Position numbers and translations under genes: made by a program. From NCBI GenBank assembly GCA_029865845.1, contig JARXAM010000027.1, positions 84,956 through 148,955 on the forward strand: a stretch of 64,000 bases of DNA, read 5' to 3'. Position 1 is the first letter of the stretch, and each line of letters begins with the position of its first letter. This DNA comes from Rhodoferax sp. (GTDB taxonomy: Bacteria; Pseudomonadota; Gammaproteobacteria; Burkholderiales; Burkholderiaceae_C). Under the pieces are notes generated by a model, which was not told where the DNA came from, ran no database searches, and was given only the letters and a program-made list of their open reading frames with translations. Positions 1 to 9,630 of the stretch are shown piece after piece.

Positions 1-1852
1 CACCCTGTAGCTGCGCCATTTGCACCGGCTTGCTCACAAAGTCGTTAACACCGGCTGCCAGTGCCTGCTCCTTGGCATCGTTCATCACATCTGCCGTCAG
101 CACGATGATGGGCACGCTGCCCATGGCCCCCGGCATGGAACGCAAGATGCGGGTGGCGGTCAGCCCGTCCATGATGGGCATGTGCACATCCATCAGCACC
201 AAATCAAAAACGCCGGACCGCGCAGCATCCACCGCCAGTTGGCCGTTCTCGCAAAACGTGGACACGCAGCCCATCTTGTCCAGCAATATGGCCACAAACT
301 TGCGGTTGACCGGATGGTCCTCGGCCACCAATACGCGCAAGCCCTGCAGCGCCTGCTCTGGCGGGGTTCCGGGTGGCGCCGGGGCGCGCAGCATTGCGGG
401 TGGCAGCGGGGTGAGGCCGGGCGCGTGGGCGCAGTGTTCGGAGCCCGCAGGGGGGTCGTACACCGTAAACGGCACTTGCAAGGTAAACACCGAACCCTTG
501 CCGGGGGTGCTGGTTACATCAACGTGGCCGCCCATCATGCGGGCCAGGTTTTGTGAAATCTCCAGGCCCAGTCCGGTCCCGCCAAATTTGCGGGCGAGCC
601 CGCCATCCACCTGGTAAAAGCGCTGAAAAAGCTTGGACAGCACCTCGTGGTCCATGCCAATGCCGGTGTCTTCCAGCACGAAGGCATAGGTCGGGCGGTC
701 ATCGCCGGTGGCCACGGGCGATACGGTCAGCGTGACTTTGCCCTGCTCGGTGAACTTGAGCGCGTTGTTGAACAGGTTGAACAAAATTTGCTTGAGTCGC
801 GTGGCATCTGCATGTACCCAGGGCGGCAAATCGCCATGTACCGCGACAGAAAACTGCAACTTTTTTTCTACCGCCAAGGGCTGCATCAGGGCGTTGACTT
901 CTTGTAGCAAGGCCGACAGTTGCACGGGGGCGGGGGCCAGCGCCATCTTGCCGGACTCCAGAGCCGACACATCCAAAATGTCGTTGAGCAGTGACAGCAA
1001 ATGCGTGGCCGAGCCCTTGGCGGTCCTGATGTAGTCCATTTGCGCACTGGTCAGCGGTGAGCTTTCCAGCAGGCTCATCATGCCCAACATGCCATTGAAG
1101 GGCGTGCGCAATTCGTGGCTCATGTTGGCCAGAAACTGGCTCTTGCCCCGGTTGGCCGCCTCCGCCCTGAAGTGCGCCTCGCGCAACTTGTGAGTCAGGT
1201 CTTCCAGTGCCTGCCGCTCTTTTTCTTGCCAGCGTTGGCGCAGTGCCAGGGCCCCCGATGCCAGCAGCAGAAAAACAAGTTGCGCCGCAATCAGCCGAAT
1301 GATGTGGTTGTTTTGTTGCAGCATGGTGCGGGCCTGCCGCTCCAGCAAGGCCGCCACCTCCGAGTTGGCTGCCACGCTCAATGCTTGCACCTCCACCCCG
1401 ATGGCGTTGAGTTCGGTGAGCAGTACCGCCAAATCAGACTTCTTCAACTGGGGTGACGCCATGACCGCATCCGTCTGTGCGATCAGCGTGTCCATGTGTG
1501 GCAACAGGGTTTGGTACTCGGCCTTGTGCGCAATCAACTCGGTGGTGGGGTTGTCGCGCATCAGGGTCATGCGACTCAGAAACAGATCGTAGCGCAGCGT
1601 CAGGGTGTCTTGGTCTGGTGCTCCGGGTCGAATCACGCTGGCTTCCACGGCTTGGCGGAAGCGCAAAAACTCCCGCTCAAACTGAAACACCAAGGCGGTG
1701 ATCGAATCGGCCCGCAGGTCATTGGCGGCTTCGATCGCTCGTTTTTGGGTGAGTTGCAGGGCCAACAACACTGCCATGGCCAGGGCCAGCACCCCTGTCC
1801 CGACCGCCAGCCACAAAAGATAGCGTTTGTTTTTGCTGAATCCAGTCACCAT
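1..1852 (-). CDS. Hybrid sensor histidine kinase/response regulator (C-terminus beyond the window)
   Basis: Membrane-bound sensor kinase that should autophosphorylate on His and pass the phosphate to its own receiver domain. The frame is open on the minus strand from an ATG at 1852 to the left edge, so it is missing from the ORF track. Visible in order: an N-terminal membrane segment, a helical sensor region, a second membrane segment near residue 180, a HisKA H-box [11 protein letters not shown] (about residue 244), an HATPase domain ([27 protein letters not shown]), and a receiver domain with [10 protein letters not shown], a phospho-acceptor in LMDVHMP (about residue 555) and the conserved lysine in SKPV. 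The start lies 6 bp after the stop of the small exported protein upstream, so the two are probably co-transcribed and may form a sensing pair. The signal sensed is unknown. Confidence 0.93.
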   Translation of the reverse strand, partial: MVTGFSKNKRYLLWLAVGTGVLALAMAVLLALQLTQKRAIEAANDLRADSITALVFQFEREFLRFRQAVEASVIRPGAPDQDTLTLRYDLFLSRMTLMRDNPTTELIAHKAEYQTLLPHMDTLIAQTDAVMASPQLKKSDLAVLLTELNAIGVEVQALSVAANSEVAALLERQARTMLQQNNHIIRLIAAQLVFLLLASGALALRQRWQEKERQALEDLTHKLREAHFRAEAANRGKSQFLANMSHELRTPFNGMLGMMSLLESSPLTSAQMDYIRTAKGSATHLLSLLNDILDVSALESGKMALAPAPVQLSALLQEVNALMQPLAVEKKLQFSVAVHGDLPPWVHADATRLKQILFNLFNNALKFTEQGKVTLTVSPVATGDDRPTYAFVLEDTGIGMDHEVLSKLFQRFYQVDGGLARKFGGTGLGLEISQNLARMMGGHVDVTSTPGKGSVFTLQVPFTVYDPPAGSEHCAHAPGLTPLPPAMLRAPAPPGTPPEQALQGLRVLVAEDHPVNRKFVAILLDKMGCVSTFCENGQLAVDAARSGVFDLVLMDVHMPIMDGLTATRILRSMPGAMGSVPIIVLTADVMNDAKEQALAAGVNDFVSKPVQMAQLQG

Positions 1853-1858
1853 GCCACG

Positions 1859-2365
1859 TTACTCGACGGCCATCGACTTCAGCTGCCAGGCGGAGCGTTC
1901 GTAATACACGTTGGAGCGCAGTTCAGGCTTGGAATCAAAGGGATACACGATAAACAGGGGGCCTTTGGTCCGAACCGGAATGGTTTGGTCATTCATCTGG
2001 TGCGCCACGATCACATCAAAACTCTTGGCATCTTCTAGGGGAATGCTGGTCTGGTAATCATTCAAGGCAGCCGCCTTGAGCGTGGTGCCACTGGCCTTGG
2101 CGGCGGCAAGCACATCACGCAACAACGGCCCTTTGAACTTGATGGGGTTTTTGTCCCACGGGGTTTTGGTGGTGAAGGTTTGCTGTGGCAGCCGCTCTAA
2201 CATGGAGAGGTCAAACGCTGCACCCGTGGAGCTGTTTTTTTCACCTACCTTGCCGGTAATGGTCAAAATGACCTTGCCCTTGGCGGGCTCCAGCGCATGG
2301 GCGCACGGCAGGGTGGCGATCCACACACACACTGCTGCAATAAGGGGGCGTAGGGCGATAGTCAT
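1859..2365 (-). CDS. Small exported protein with sulfite-oxidase/molybdopterin-like fold
   Basis: I chose the ATG at 2365 rather than the ORF-track start because it gives a clean signal peptide (MTIALRPLIAA... ending CAHA) for export to the periplasm. The mature part, about 145 residues, resembles the molybdopterin-dependent oxidoreductase (SUOX-like) fold: an LTITGKVG opening strand, a GPLLRDVLAAA helix, LNDYQTSIPLED, and GPLFIVYPFD near the end. The only cysteines lie in the signal peptide, so the mature protein lacks the Cys that ligates Mo in catalytic family members. An enzymatic role is therefore doubtful. It is followed after 6 bp by the hybrid kinase gene, which suggests a periplasmic ligand-binding or accessory partner. 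Fold assignment is moderately sure; function is unknown. Confidence 0.75.
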   Translation of the reverse strand: MTIALRPLIAAVCVWIATLPCAHALEPAKGKVILTITGKVGEKNSSTGAAFDLSMLERLPQQTFTTKTPWDKNPIKFKGPLLRDVLAAAKASGTTLKAAALNDYQTSIPLEDAKSFDVIVAHQMNDQTIPVRTKGPLFIVYPFDSKPELRSNVYYERSAWQLKSMAVE

Positions 2366-2805
2366 GCTGAAACTCAGGGTGTGAAAAAGCACAGCGAGTG
2401 TAGTCCACTGCTAGCAATTTTTTCAAATTTGCGACAGGTTGCACCGCGTTATGTGCACGATATGGTCAGCATGCGTGTGCCGCACCCTCAAAGGGGTGGA
2501 TCACGCTATGCCTGCTACCGCATCGCCCAAAACTGTGGCCAACGCAAGCCAGAGATTGCGTTCGACCAAACCACCTCGCTGTCCAAACCCGCAAGGCTGA
2601 GCGGATTGGGCAGCGCGTGCTAGAAGTGGAGTGTGTTCAGGCGCGCCGCAAGCTCCACACGCGCTACAGGCCCATTTGGCGCAAAAAACCATCGCGCTGG
2701 ATTCTTGGCCGTCCGGCTTTCTGTGAAAGCTTGCTTTCATACTTGTGCCTTTAATTAAAGATTGCATTAATGTGATTGGGCTGCATGAAAGTCATCTTTT
2801 GCACC
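2366..2805. other. Intergenic stretch with no supported gene
   Basis: About 440 bases between the exported protein and the Fic gene. Short ORFs exist on both strands (for example 2501-2767 minus) but none has a recognisable domain, a good ribosome-binding site or convincing composition. It marks the switch from core to accessory DNA and could hold gene remnants. I see no repeat or RNA gene in it. Confidence 0.5.
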
Positions 2806-3951
2806 ATGCGCAAAGCCGGTACCTACGCAATCTCCAACACTCTGGGCGAGTCTGTGCAGGCGTTTGTGCCCAACGCGCTGCCGCCAGCCAAGCCTGTGTT
2901 GGCACCTGAGTGCTATGTAGAGGCCAACCGTGCCGCTGAGCTGGCGCTGGCCCGCTTATCAGGAGTGGCGGGGCTGGTGCCGTCAGTGGATTGGTTGCTC
3001 TACAGCGCTATTCGCAAAGAGGCGCTGCTGACCTCGCAGATTGAGGGCACCCGAGCCACTCTGGCAGACCTGTTTGACGAAGAAGCGGGCTTTGCGGTGA
3101 GCAACACCGATGATGTGGAAGAAGTCACCAACTACCTGCGTGCCTTCAAGATGGTGCAATCGCAACTGCGTGACCCGACTGGACTCCCTTTGAGCGTGCG
3201 TTTGATGTGCGATGCCCACCGCCTGCTGCTGGATGGCGCCCGAGGCAGTGGCAAGCAGCCGGGTGAACTGCGCCGCTCGCAAAACTGGATTGGCGGCACG
3301 CGGCCCGGCAATGCGGTGTTTGTACCGCCGCCGCCTGAGCGGGTGCCTGCGTTGCTGGCCGATCTGGAGCGCTTCATCCATGACGCTGCGCAGCCCTTGC
3401 CGCCGTTGGTAAAGACGGCGCTGATTCATTTGCAGTTTGAGACGATCCACCCGTTCTTGGATGGCAATGGCCGTATTGGGCGCCTGCTGATTGCCGCGCT
3501 GCTGGAGCACTGGCGCTTGCTGCCCGAGCCATTGATGTACCTCAGCGGCTACTTGAAACAGCACCAGACAGAGTATTACCGCCGCCTGTTCAACGTGCGC
3601 ACTGAGGGCGACTGGGAGGGCTGGGTGGCGTTTTTCCTTGAAGGCGTAGCAACGGCAGCGCAAGACGCCGAACGCAACATCGTGGCCATCGCCACACTGC
3701 TGGCCACCGACCGCCGCAGTTTGCTGGCTGCGCCCAAAGCCGGGCCCAGCAGCTACCGTTTGTTTGAAATGCTGCCCACGATGCCGCGCTTCACGATTGA
3801 CCAAGTGCGCCAGAGGCTGGCCACCAGCTTCCCCACCGCTACTGCGGCGGTGAAGGTGCTGGAGGATTTGGGCATCGTGGTTGAGGTGACGGGGCAGAAG
3901 AAGAACCGAAGCTACAGCTACGCTGCGTACATTGCGCTGCTGGCTGGATGA
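2806..3951 (+). CDS. Fic family protein (AMPylation-type transferase) with inhibitory helix
   Basis: Fic enzymes transfer AMP or a related nucleotide moiety onto hydroxyl side chains of target proteins. The full catalytic motif HPFLDGNGRIGR is present at about residues 215-226. The N-terminal segment holds TSQIEG (about 76-81), which fits the (S/T)xxxE(G/N) inhibitory motif, so the protein should be self-inhibited (class II). It opens with the Fic_N-like stretch AFVPNALPP. The last 80 residues look like a winged helix (FTIDQVRQRLATSFPTATAAVKVLEDLG), common in this DNA-binding subgroup. Length (381 aa) is normal. The start is uncertain: ATG 2806 fits family N-termini, ATG 2785 is possible, and neither has a strong Shine-Dalgarno. 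It stands alone at the edge of an accessory region. The target is unknown. Confidence 0.9.
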   Translation: MRKAGTYAISNTLGESVQAFVPNALPPAKPVLAPECYVEANRAAELALARLSGVAGLVPSVDWLLYSAIRKEALLTSQIEGTRATLADLFDEEAGFAVSNTDDVEEVTNYLRAFKMVQSQLRDPTGLPLSVRLMCDAHRLLLDGARGSGKQPGELRRSQNWIGGTRPGNAVFVPPPPERVPALLADLERFIHDAAQPLPPLVKTALIHLQFETIHPFLDGNGRIGRLLIAALLEHWRLLPEPLMYLSGYLKQHQTEYYRRLFNVRTEGDWEGWVAFFLEGVATAAQDAERNIVAIATLLATDRRSLLAAPKAGPSSYRLFEMLPTMPRFTIDQVRQRLATSFPTATAAVKVLEDLGIVVEVTGQKKNRSYSYAAYIALLAG

Positions 3952-3978
3952 ATGGCAACACAGTGAGCATACATATGC

Positions 3979-3995
3979 GGTCACAAATAATGACC
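3979..3995. promoter_or_regulatory. Inverted repeat GGTCA-N7-TGACC upstream of the helicase
   Basis: A 5+5 bp inverted repeat with a 7-bp spacer lies about 105 bp before the helicase start, in an AT-richer stretch that also has two CATATGC boxes. It could be an operator for the restriction locus. No cognate regulator is visible. Confidence 0.25.
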
Positions 3996-4098
3996 TCAAA
4001 CTAAGTGGCGTTGACCTAGCTGCATATGCTGACCGAGCGAAGCCGCTCCCATACCCTGCGATACAGTAGGGCATAAGAGATTCGAGGGGAGGTTTGGT

Positions 4099-6970
4099 AT
4101 GGCAGATTCTGCTGAAAGCAAAGTCCAGGTAGCGCACACCACTGCGCACCACGCAAAGTACTTTGCATGGGAGCTCACGCGCCGTCGCGCGGCATCCGAA
4201 GAAGACCGCCTGGCGCAGTCGCTTTTCGATGCCAGTGTTGACCTTAACCCCCATCAAATTGACGCAGCACTGTTTGCGCTCAACAACCCGCTCAGCAAAG
4301 GTGTAGTTCTTGCCGACGAGGTGGGGCTGGGCAAAACCATTGAAGCCGCGCTCGTCTTGTGCCAACTCTGGGCAGAGCGCAGGCGTCGATTGCTGGTGAT
4401 TTGCCCCGCCGCTCTACGCAAGCAATGGGCTCAGGAGCTTGCCGACAAGTTCAACCTGCCTGCTGAAGTGCTCGTGGTACCGCCTTCGTGAAGGCGGCAT
4501 CTACGACCCGCTGGACCGTGACGTCATCAGCGTCATGTCCATCCATTTCGCTGCCCGCATGGAAACTCAGTTGGCAGTGGTTCCGTGGGATGTGGTTGTC
4601 ATTGATGAAGCCCACAAGCTGCGCAATGCCCACCGCAAAAGTCATGAAACCGGGCAGGCGCTCAAGCGCGCGTTGGCAGGCCGCAAGAAGCTGCTGCTGA
4701 CCGCCACGCCCTTGCAGAACTCCTTGATGGAGCTGTACGGCCTCACCTCGCTCATTGACGAGGAAATCTTCGGAGACGAGCGCAGCTTTCGCTCGCAGTA
4801 CAGCAGCATCGATGGCGACATCCAATCCTTGCGTCGCCGTCTGCAGCCCTTCATCAAACGCACCCTGCGCCGTGACGTATTGGAGTACGTGCCGTACACC
4901 CAGCGCCATGCCCTCACCACACCGTTTTCGCCGTCAGAGGAGGAAGTCCGGTTTTACGAGCTGATCTCCGCCTACCTGCAGCGCGACTTCAGCTATGGCT
5001 TCCCTAGCCGGCAAAAACACCTGGTCGGGCTCATCTTGCGCAAGCTGCTGGCTTCGTCCACCGAAGCCGTGGTGGCCACGCTGGACGCCATTCGCACCCG
5101 TCTGCAGCGCTTGCTGGATAAGCAGACCATCGACGAAGAGTGGATTCAGCAACTGATTGAAGACGAAGACCTCGACGAAGACTTGCTGGAGGAGGACGAC
5201 CCGGTTGCACCCCATGCCGACGGCGCACCGCCGGTGGACTATGCCCTGGTGCGCGAGGAGCTGGCCGAGCTGGATGAATACCTGCGCTTGGCCCGCAACA
5301 TCCGTGAAGACCAGAAGTCTCATGCGCTGTTGTCTGCGTTGCAGCAGGGCTTTGAACGCATGGGTGCCATGGGTGCAGCCCGCAAGGCCGTCATCTTCAC
5401 GGAGTCCCGCCGCACGCAAGACTATCTGGCCCGCTACCTTGAAGCCCATGGCTATGTGGGAAAAGTCACCATTTTCAGCGGTGGCAACCAAGGCCCCGCG
5501 TCCACCGGCATCTACCAGCGCTGGCTGGCCCAATACACCGGCAGCGACCGCGTTACCGGTTCCCCGGCCATTGACCGGCGCACCGCGCTCATCGACCACT
5601 TCCGACAAGAGTCCGAAATCCTCATCGCTACCGAAGCTGCGGCCGAGGGCGTCAACTTGCAGTTCTGCTCTCTCGTCGTCAACTACGACCTGCCCTGGAA
5701 CCCGCAGCGGGTGGAGCAACGCATCGGCCGCTGCCACCGCTACGGCCAGCGGTTCGATGTGGTGGTTATCAACTTCCTGAACCAGCGTAACGCGGCCGAC
5801 CAGCGCGTGCTGGAGCTGCTGCAAGACAAGTTCCACCTGTTCGACGGCGTGTTCGGCGCGTCTGACCAAGTGCTGGGCCAGATCGAAAGCGGCATGGACT
5901 TTGAAAAGCGCATCGCCGAGATTTACGACCGGTGCCGCGCGCCTGCAGATATCGACGCCGCCTTTGCCCAACTGCGCACCGAGTTGGACGCCGACATTCA
6001 GGCCCGAATGCAAGAGACCGAAAAGCTCTTGTTGGAGCACTTCGACGCCGACATCCACGACCTGCTGCGCAGCCACAAAGAGCGCGCCGAAAGCCAGCTC
6101 GACCGCATCACCCGGTTTTTCTGGTGGCTCACCCAGTACGTGCTGGCAGGTCTTGCCCGGTTCGACACCGTCAAGCTGGGCTTTGAACTGCAAGTGCCCC
6201 CCGTTGTACAGGCACCCACCGGCGCCTACCAGCTCATCCGCAAAGGCGAGCCCCCACCTGAGCACGCCCGCGTCTACCGACTCACGCACCCGCTGGGTCA
6301 GTACGTGCTCGACACCGGGCGCAACTTGCAAGCGCCCCTGCAGAGCCTGACCTTTCACTACGGCAGCCACAAGCCCCGCATCAGCATGGTGGAGCGCCTG
6401 GTTGGGCAAAGCGGCTGGATGCAGCTCAGCCTGCTGGAGCTCGACAGCTTTCAGCACGAAGAGCACCTGGTGTTCACCGCGATTACCGACACCGGGGAAG
6501 TACTGGACCAAGAAAGCTGCGAGAAGCTTTTCTACCTGCTGGCCACCACCACCGACCTGCAAACCAGCCCACCTATGGAGCTTCAGGCCAACACCCAGCG
6601 CCAGCTGGAAGCCACCCTCAGCCGCGCGCTGGAGCTCAACGACCAGTTCTTCCAGCAAGAGCGCGACAAGCTCGAAGCCTGGGCCGACGACCGCATTGCA
6701 TCGGCCGAGCAGGCCCTCAAAGACACCAAGCTCAAGCTCAAAGGCCTCAAGCGCCAGGCCCGCATGGCGCTCAGCATGGAAGAATCCCAGCGCCTGCAGC
6801 AAGACATCCGCAAGGCCGAAACCGAGCAGCGCCGCCAGCGGCAAGAAATTTTTTCTGTGGAAGACGAGATCGAAGCCCGGCGCGACGCGCTCATTGCGGC
6901 CCTGCAAAAGCGCCTGCACCGTGCCAGCCGCAACCAGAGCCTCTTTGTGGTGCGCTGGAGCGTGGTGTGA
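4099..6970 (+). pseudogene. SNF2/DEAD-box helicase of a restriction-type locus, frameshifted near residue 127
   Basis: A superfamily 2 helicase of roughly 955 residues, split between two frames. The first part (4099-4491) has a good Shine-Dalgarno (GGGGAGG) and carries the Walker A ADEVGLGKTIEA and motif Ia LLVICPAALRKQW. Reading stops at TGA 4489. The rest continues in another frame from about 4478 to 6970 with VVIDEAHKLRN (Walker B), LLTATPLQNS, the helicase C motif RVEQRIGRCHRYGQ, and a long charged coiled coil near the C-terminus (about 6640-6900). The junction (EVLVVP / WYRLREGG) matches the expected family sequence on both sides apart from a small gap or shift. Relatives stand beside type III-like methyltransferases in restriction or defence loci, as here. 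The shift may be real decay or a sequencing error. Confidence 0.8.
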
Positions 6971-7002
6971 CGTGTCGCAAAAACCCGAAAATGGCGACAC
7001 GT
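6970..7002 (+). promoter_or_regulatory. Hairpin ACGTGTCGC...GCGACACGT between helicase and methyltransferase
   Basis: A perfect 9-bp inverted repeat with an A-rich 15-base loop begins on the last base of the helicase stop codon. There is no following T-run, so it is more likely an mRNA structure or operator than an intrinsic terminator. Confidence 0.4.
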
Positions 7003-7104
7003 TGTCGTCTCATGTCGCTGCTGCGTACAGGTTCTGCACACCACGTTAGCCACGCCATACTTGGGCCACACCCCGCAAACCCCTTATCGCACCTATAAGA
7101 AGCC

Positions 7105-7773
7105 ATGACCAACACCACCAACCTCACCGAACTTGGCCATAGCCCCGACGCATTGGCCCAGCGCCAGACCGACCTGCTGGCCCTTCTGCGCCAGACCGCC
7201 CCCGAAGTGTTGAGCGACAACCAGCTCAACCTCGAAAAACTCAAAGAACTTCTGGGCCAAGAGCGCATTGCACCGACAGAGCATTACGAATTGAACTGGG
7301 CCGGCAAGGCCGCTGCCCGGCGTGAAATCCAAAAAACCAGCAGCCATACCCTGCGGCCTGACGCCAACAACCCGGCCCACGCTCAGCACATGCTCATTGA
7401 AGGCGAAAACCTAGAAGTGCTGCGTGTGCTGCAAAAAAGCTACTACGGCAAGGTGAAGATGATCTACATCGACCCGCCGTACAACACAGGCAACGACAGC
7501 TTTGTGTACCCGGACGACTATTCAGAAACGCTGGACGAATACCAAAAGCGCACGGGTGAGAAAAGTGCTGAAGGGTATTTGAATAAGCAAAGCCTTTGGA
7601 AGAAAAACAGCAAAGAGAGCGGTCAGTACCACAGCGCCTGGCTAAGCATGATGTACCCGCGCTTGTATTTGGCGCGGAATTTGTTGCGGGATGATGGGGT
7701 TATTTTTATTTGGCGGATTCAAGCACGAAGTGCAACTTTGATGAACCAAGGAAAGGAGGCTGAGGATGTTTAG
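7105..7773 (+). pseudogene. Type III-like adenine DNA methyltransferase (Mod), truncated by IS30
   Basis: The N-terminal third of a site-specific adenine-N6 methyltransferase. The catalytic motif IV DPPYNTGNDSF and the downstream HSAWLSMMYPRLYLARNLLRDDG segment are typical of the type III Mod/beta class. At VIFIW the reading frame runs into the IS30 left end at 7711 and stops at 7773, so the true gene content is 7105-7710. Full-length Mod proteins exceed 500-600 residues. The S-adenosylmethionine-binding FxGxG region and target-recognition domain are absent here and are not found beyond the IS. No Res subunit is visible downstream, so the modification-restriction system is inactive as sequenced. 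Confidence 0.85.
7711..7736 (+). repeat. IS30 left inverted repeat
   Basis: Left terminal repeat. It matches the reverse complement of the right end at 23 of 26 positions. The differences are at the outermost base and two internal positions. Confidence 0.8.
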
Positions 7774-7811
7774 CATTCAAGGCTTCTAGACCTGCAAGTC
7801 GAAGTTGCCAA

Positions 7812-8765
7812 TTGAGCTACAAACACCTCAGCCAAATTGAAAGATACCAGATTCACAGCCTCATGAATGCCGGACACAACAGCACACAGATTGCGGATTT
7901 ACTGGGTCGCAGCAAATCCACGATCAGTCGCGAGTTACGCCGCAATGCGGGTAGTCGTGGATACCGGCCTAAACAGGCCTGTGAGTTGTCGCGTGAACGC
8001 GCCCAAGGCAGCCGCAATGCCGCTGTGGTGGCCCCTTGGGTGAAGCAGCAGGCCAATGCACTGCTTAACCTGCAATGGAGCCCCGAGCAGATCGCCGGCA
8101 AGCTGCCTGTGAGCCATGAGACGCTCTACCAGCATGTCTATGCGGACAAAGCCCAGGGTGGCAAGTTGTGGAAGAACCTGCGTTGCCAGAAGCAAAAGAG
8201 AAAGCGCTATGCCAGTGGGCGTGATCGCCGGGGTCAAATACCCAACCGCAGGCCCTTGAGCGAGCGCCCGGCGCACATTGAGGAGCGCAAGCAAATTGGC
8301 CATTGGGAGTGTGACACCGTCATTGGAGCGAACCACAAGCAAGCCATCGTGACGGTGGTGGAGCGCAAGAGCGGATATGCGGTCATTGCCAAGGTTTCAA
8401 ACAAGACAGCCGACCTGGTGGGAGACGCGATCATCCAAGCGCTCAAGCCCCTCCAAGCCAGGGTCAAAACTCTGACCTATGACAACGGCAAGGAGTTTTG
8501 CGGGCACGCCAAGATTGACGATGCGCTGGGCAGCACGAGCTATTTTGCCCGGCCTTTTGCAAGCTGGGAGCGTGGCTCCAATGAGAACTTCAATGGGCTG
8601 CTGCGGCAATATGTACCGAAGAAGCGGAAGATGGAAAATATCACCGATGAAGAAATTAGAATGATCGAAAACAGGTTGAATAACCGACCCCGTAAACGAT
8701 TGGGATTCAAGACGCCTTCAGAGGTGTTTCATCAATCGTTATCCCGTGTTGCACTTCGGGCTTGA
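7812..8765 (+). CDS. IS30 family transposase
   Basis: DDE transposase of 317 residues, normal for IS30. An N-terminal helix-turn-helix (STQIADLLGRSKSTISRELRR) binds the ends. The DDE triad is visible in GHWECDTVIG, TYDNGKEF and RGSNENFNGLLRQY. The TTG start at 7812 is the first that keeps the usual SYKHLSQIERYQI opening. The stop codon lies inside the right inverted repeat, as is common in compact elements. The gene looks intact, so the IS could still move. Confidence 0.95.
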   Translation: MSYKHLSQIERYQIHSLMNAGHNSTQIADLLGRSKSTISRELRRNAGSRGYRPKQACELSRERAQGSRNAAVVAPWVKQQANALLNLQWSPEQIAGKLPVSHETLYQHVYADKAQGGKLWKNLRCQKQKRKRYASGRDRRGQIPNRRPLSERPAHIEERKQIGHWECDTVIGANHKQAIVTVVERKSGYAVIAKVSNKTADLVGDAIIQALKPLQARVKTLTYDNGKEFCGHAKIDDALGSTSYFARPFASWERGSNENFNGLLRQYVPKKRKMENITDEEIRMIENRLNNRPRKRLGFKTPSEVFHQSLSRVALRA

Positions 8766-8773
8766 AGCCGCCC
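8748..8773 (-). repeat. IS30 right inverted repeat
   Basis: Right terminal repeat, overlapping the last codons and the TGA of the transposase. Confidence 0.8.
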
Positions 8774-8831
8774 ATTATTAAAATAATTGCGATTGATTTG
8801 AATATTTTTTTCACTTAGGGCAAGTGGATTC

Positions 8832-9605
8832 TCAGAAACCTTTGGTTCTTTGCGAGGTATCTATTACCAGCAGCAAAGGCATGTGATCACTGAAATTAAG
8901 CCAAGTGCTTGGATCACCTATTTCTACACGGGCTTGGTCCAATAGGTCACCAGACGTGAATACATAGTCAATGTGATAGGCCTTTTCTAAATTGCGATGG
9001 AGAAAGAAGGTCTGCATACTTTCCTGCCCATGAGCCTCACCGGTTTGTCTGTGATAAGTGCTTTGCAGCTCAATATCTCTTAATTCCTCAACGACGTCTG
9101 AATGGTTCCACCAACGATCTGGCATGTCCCAAATGCTGTTGCTATTGAGGTCGCCAAGCAAGATCGTTCTTTCTCGTCGGAGTTGGCCTCTGTGAATTTG
9201 CAGGTATTTCCAAAGTTGACCGATGTAACTGAAGACATCGGCTCCTTCAGCCTTTGTCCAAACACCCAGAAATTGGAAATCCTCGTTCAGAGTGAAGGGA
9301 AGGAACAGCTTGAGGTCAGGAGTTGACCAGCTTGTTGACGAGTTGCTGTTGATGACACCTAGTTGTTTGAATGTCCCAAACCAATCTTCTGCTTTCACGG
9401 TGTTGCCCTTTTTCGGGAAGACACCCAAACCCTTGTGCTTTGAAGTTCCCACCCACAAGTAGGAACCGGCCCAATCTCTGAAGGCATCAGTTGATTGAGC
9501 AGGGTCTTCGCACTCTTGAACTACGTAGACATCCGCATCCAGAGTGTCCAGTTCGTGTGTCTTCTTGCGAAGCGCCCCATTGCAATTCCAGGTGACAATT
9601 TTCAT
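8832..9605 (-). CDS. Endonuclease/exonuclease/phosphatase family protein
   Basis: A 257-aa member of the exonuclease III/DNase I-like phosphoesterase fold. The signature residues are in order: WNCN at the N-terminus, QECED (metal-binding Glu), GDLNSN (catalytic Asp/Asn), DYVF and SDHMPLL (catalytic His). There is no signal peptide, so it is cytoplasmic. The body differs from housekeeping XthA, and the gene is more AT-rich than its neighbours. It sits between an IS30 element and glnS, so I regard it as part of the accessory region. The substrate (DNA, RNA or a phosphoester) cannot be told from sequence. The family call is secure. Confidence 0.85.
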   Translation of the reverse strand: MKIVTWNCNGALRKKTHELDTLDADVYVVQECEDPAQSTDAFRDWAGSYLWVGTSKHKGLGVFPKKGNTVKAEDWFGTFKQLGVINSNSSTSWSTPDLKLFLPFTLNEDFQFLGVWTKAEGADVFSYIGQLWKYLQIHRGQLRRERTILLGDLNSNSIWDMPDRWWNHSDVVEELRDIELQSTYHRQTGEAHGQESMQTFFLHRNLEKAYHIDYVFTSGDLLDQARVEIGDPSTWLNFSDHMPLLLVIDTSQRTKGF

Positions 9606-9630
9606 GGGGCTTTATAGCGTCCGTTTAGGA

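Larger units (their letters stand above)
7711..8773 (+). mobile_element. IS30 family insertion sequence (about 1.06 kb)
   Basis: A complete element: one transposase gene between imperfect terminal inverted repeats of about 26 bp, tGGCGGaTTCAAGCaCGAAG on the left against the reverse complement gGGCGGcTTCAAGCcCGAAG on the right. A 3-bp ATT occurs on both outer sides (7708-7710 and 8774-8776) and may be the target duplication. The sequence after the right ATT does not resume the methyltransferase, so DNA on that side was probably lost before or after insertion. Confidence 0.88.

Noticed and set aside
30-1456. Several + strand ORFs at the left edge
   Set aside because: All lie opposite the hybrid kinase, which has clear H-box, ATPase and receiver motifs on the minus strand.
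2501-2767. 88-aa minus-strand ORF in the gap before Fic
   Set aside because: No good ribosome-binding site, no domain, and composition unlike a gene.
2983-4365. 460-aa minus-strand ORF
   Set aside because: Antisense of the Fic gene and the helicase start; no recognisable domain.
4934-7000. 688-aa minus-strand ORF
   Set aside because: Antisense shadow of the helicase; composition follows the codon bias of the + strand gene and no domain is seen.
4099-7773. DISARM or BREX system
   Set aside because: Only an SNF2-type helicase and a type III-like Mod are present. No DrmA/B/C, PglZ, BrxC or related genes are seen.
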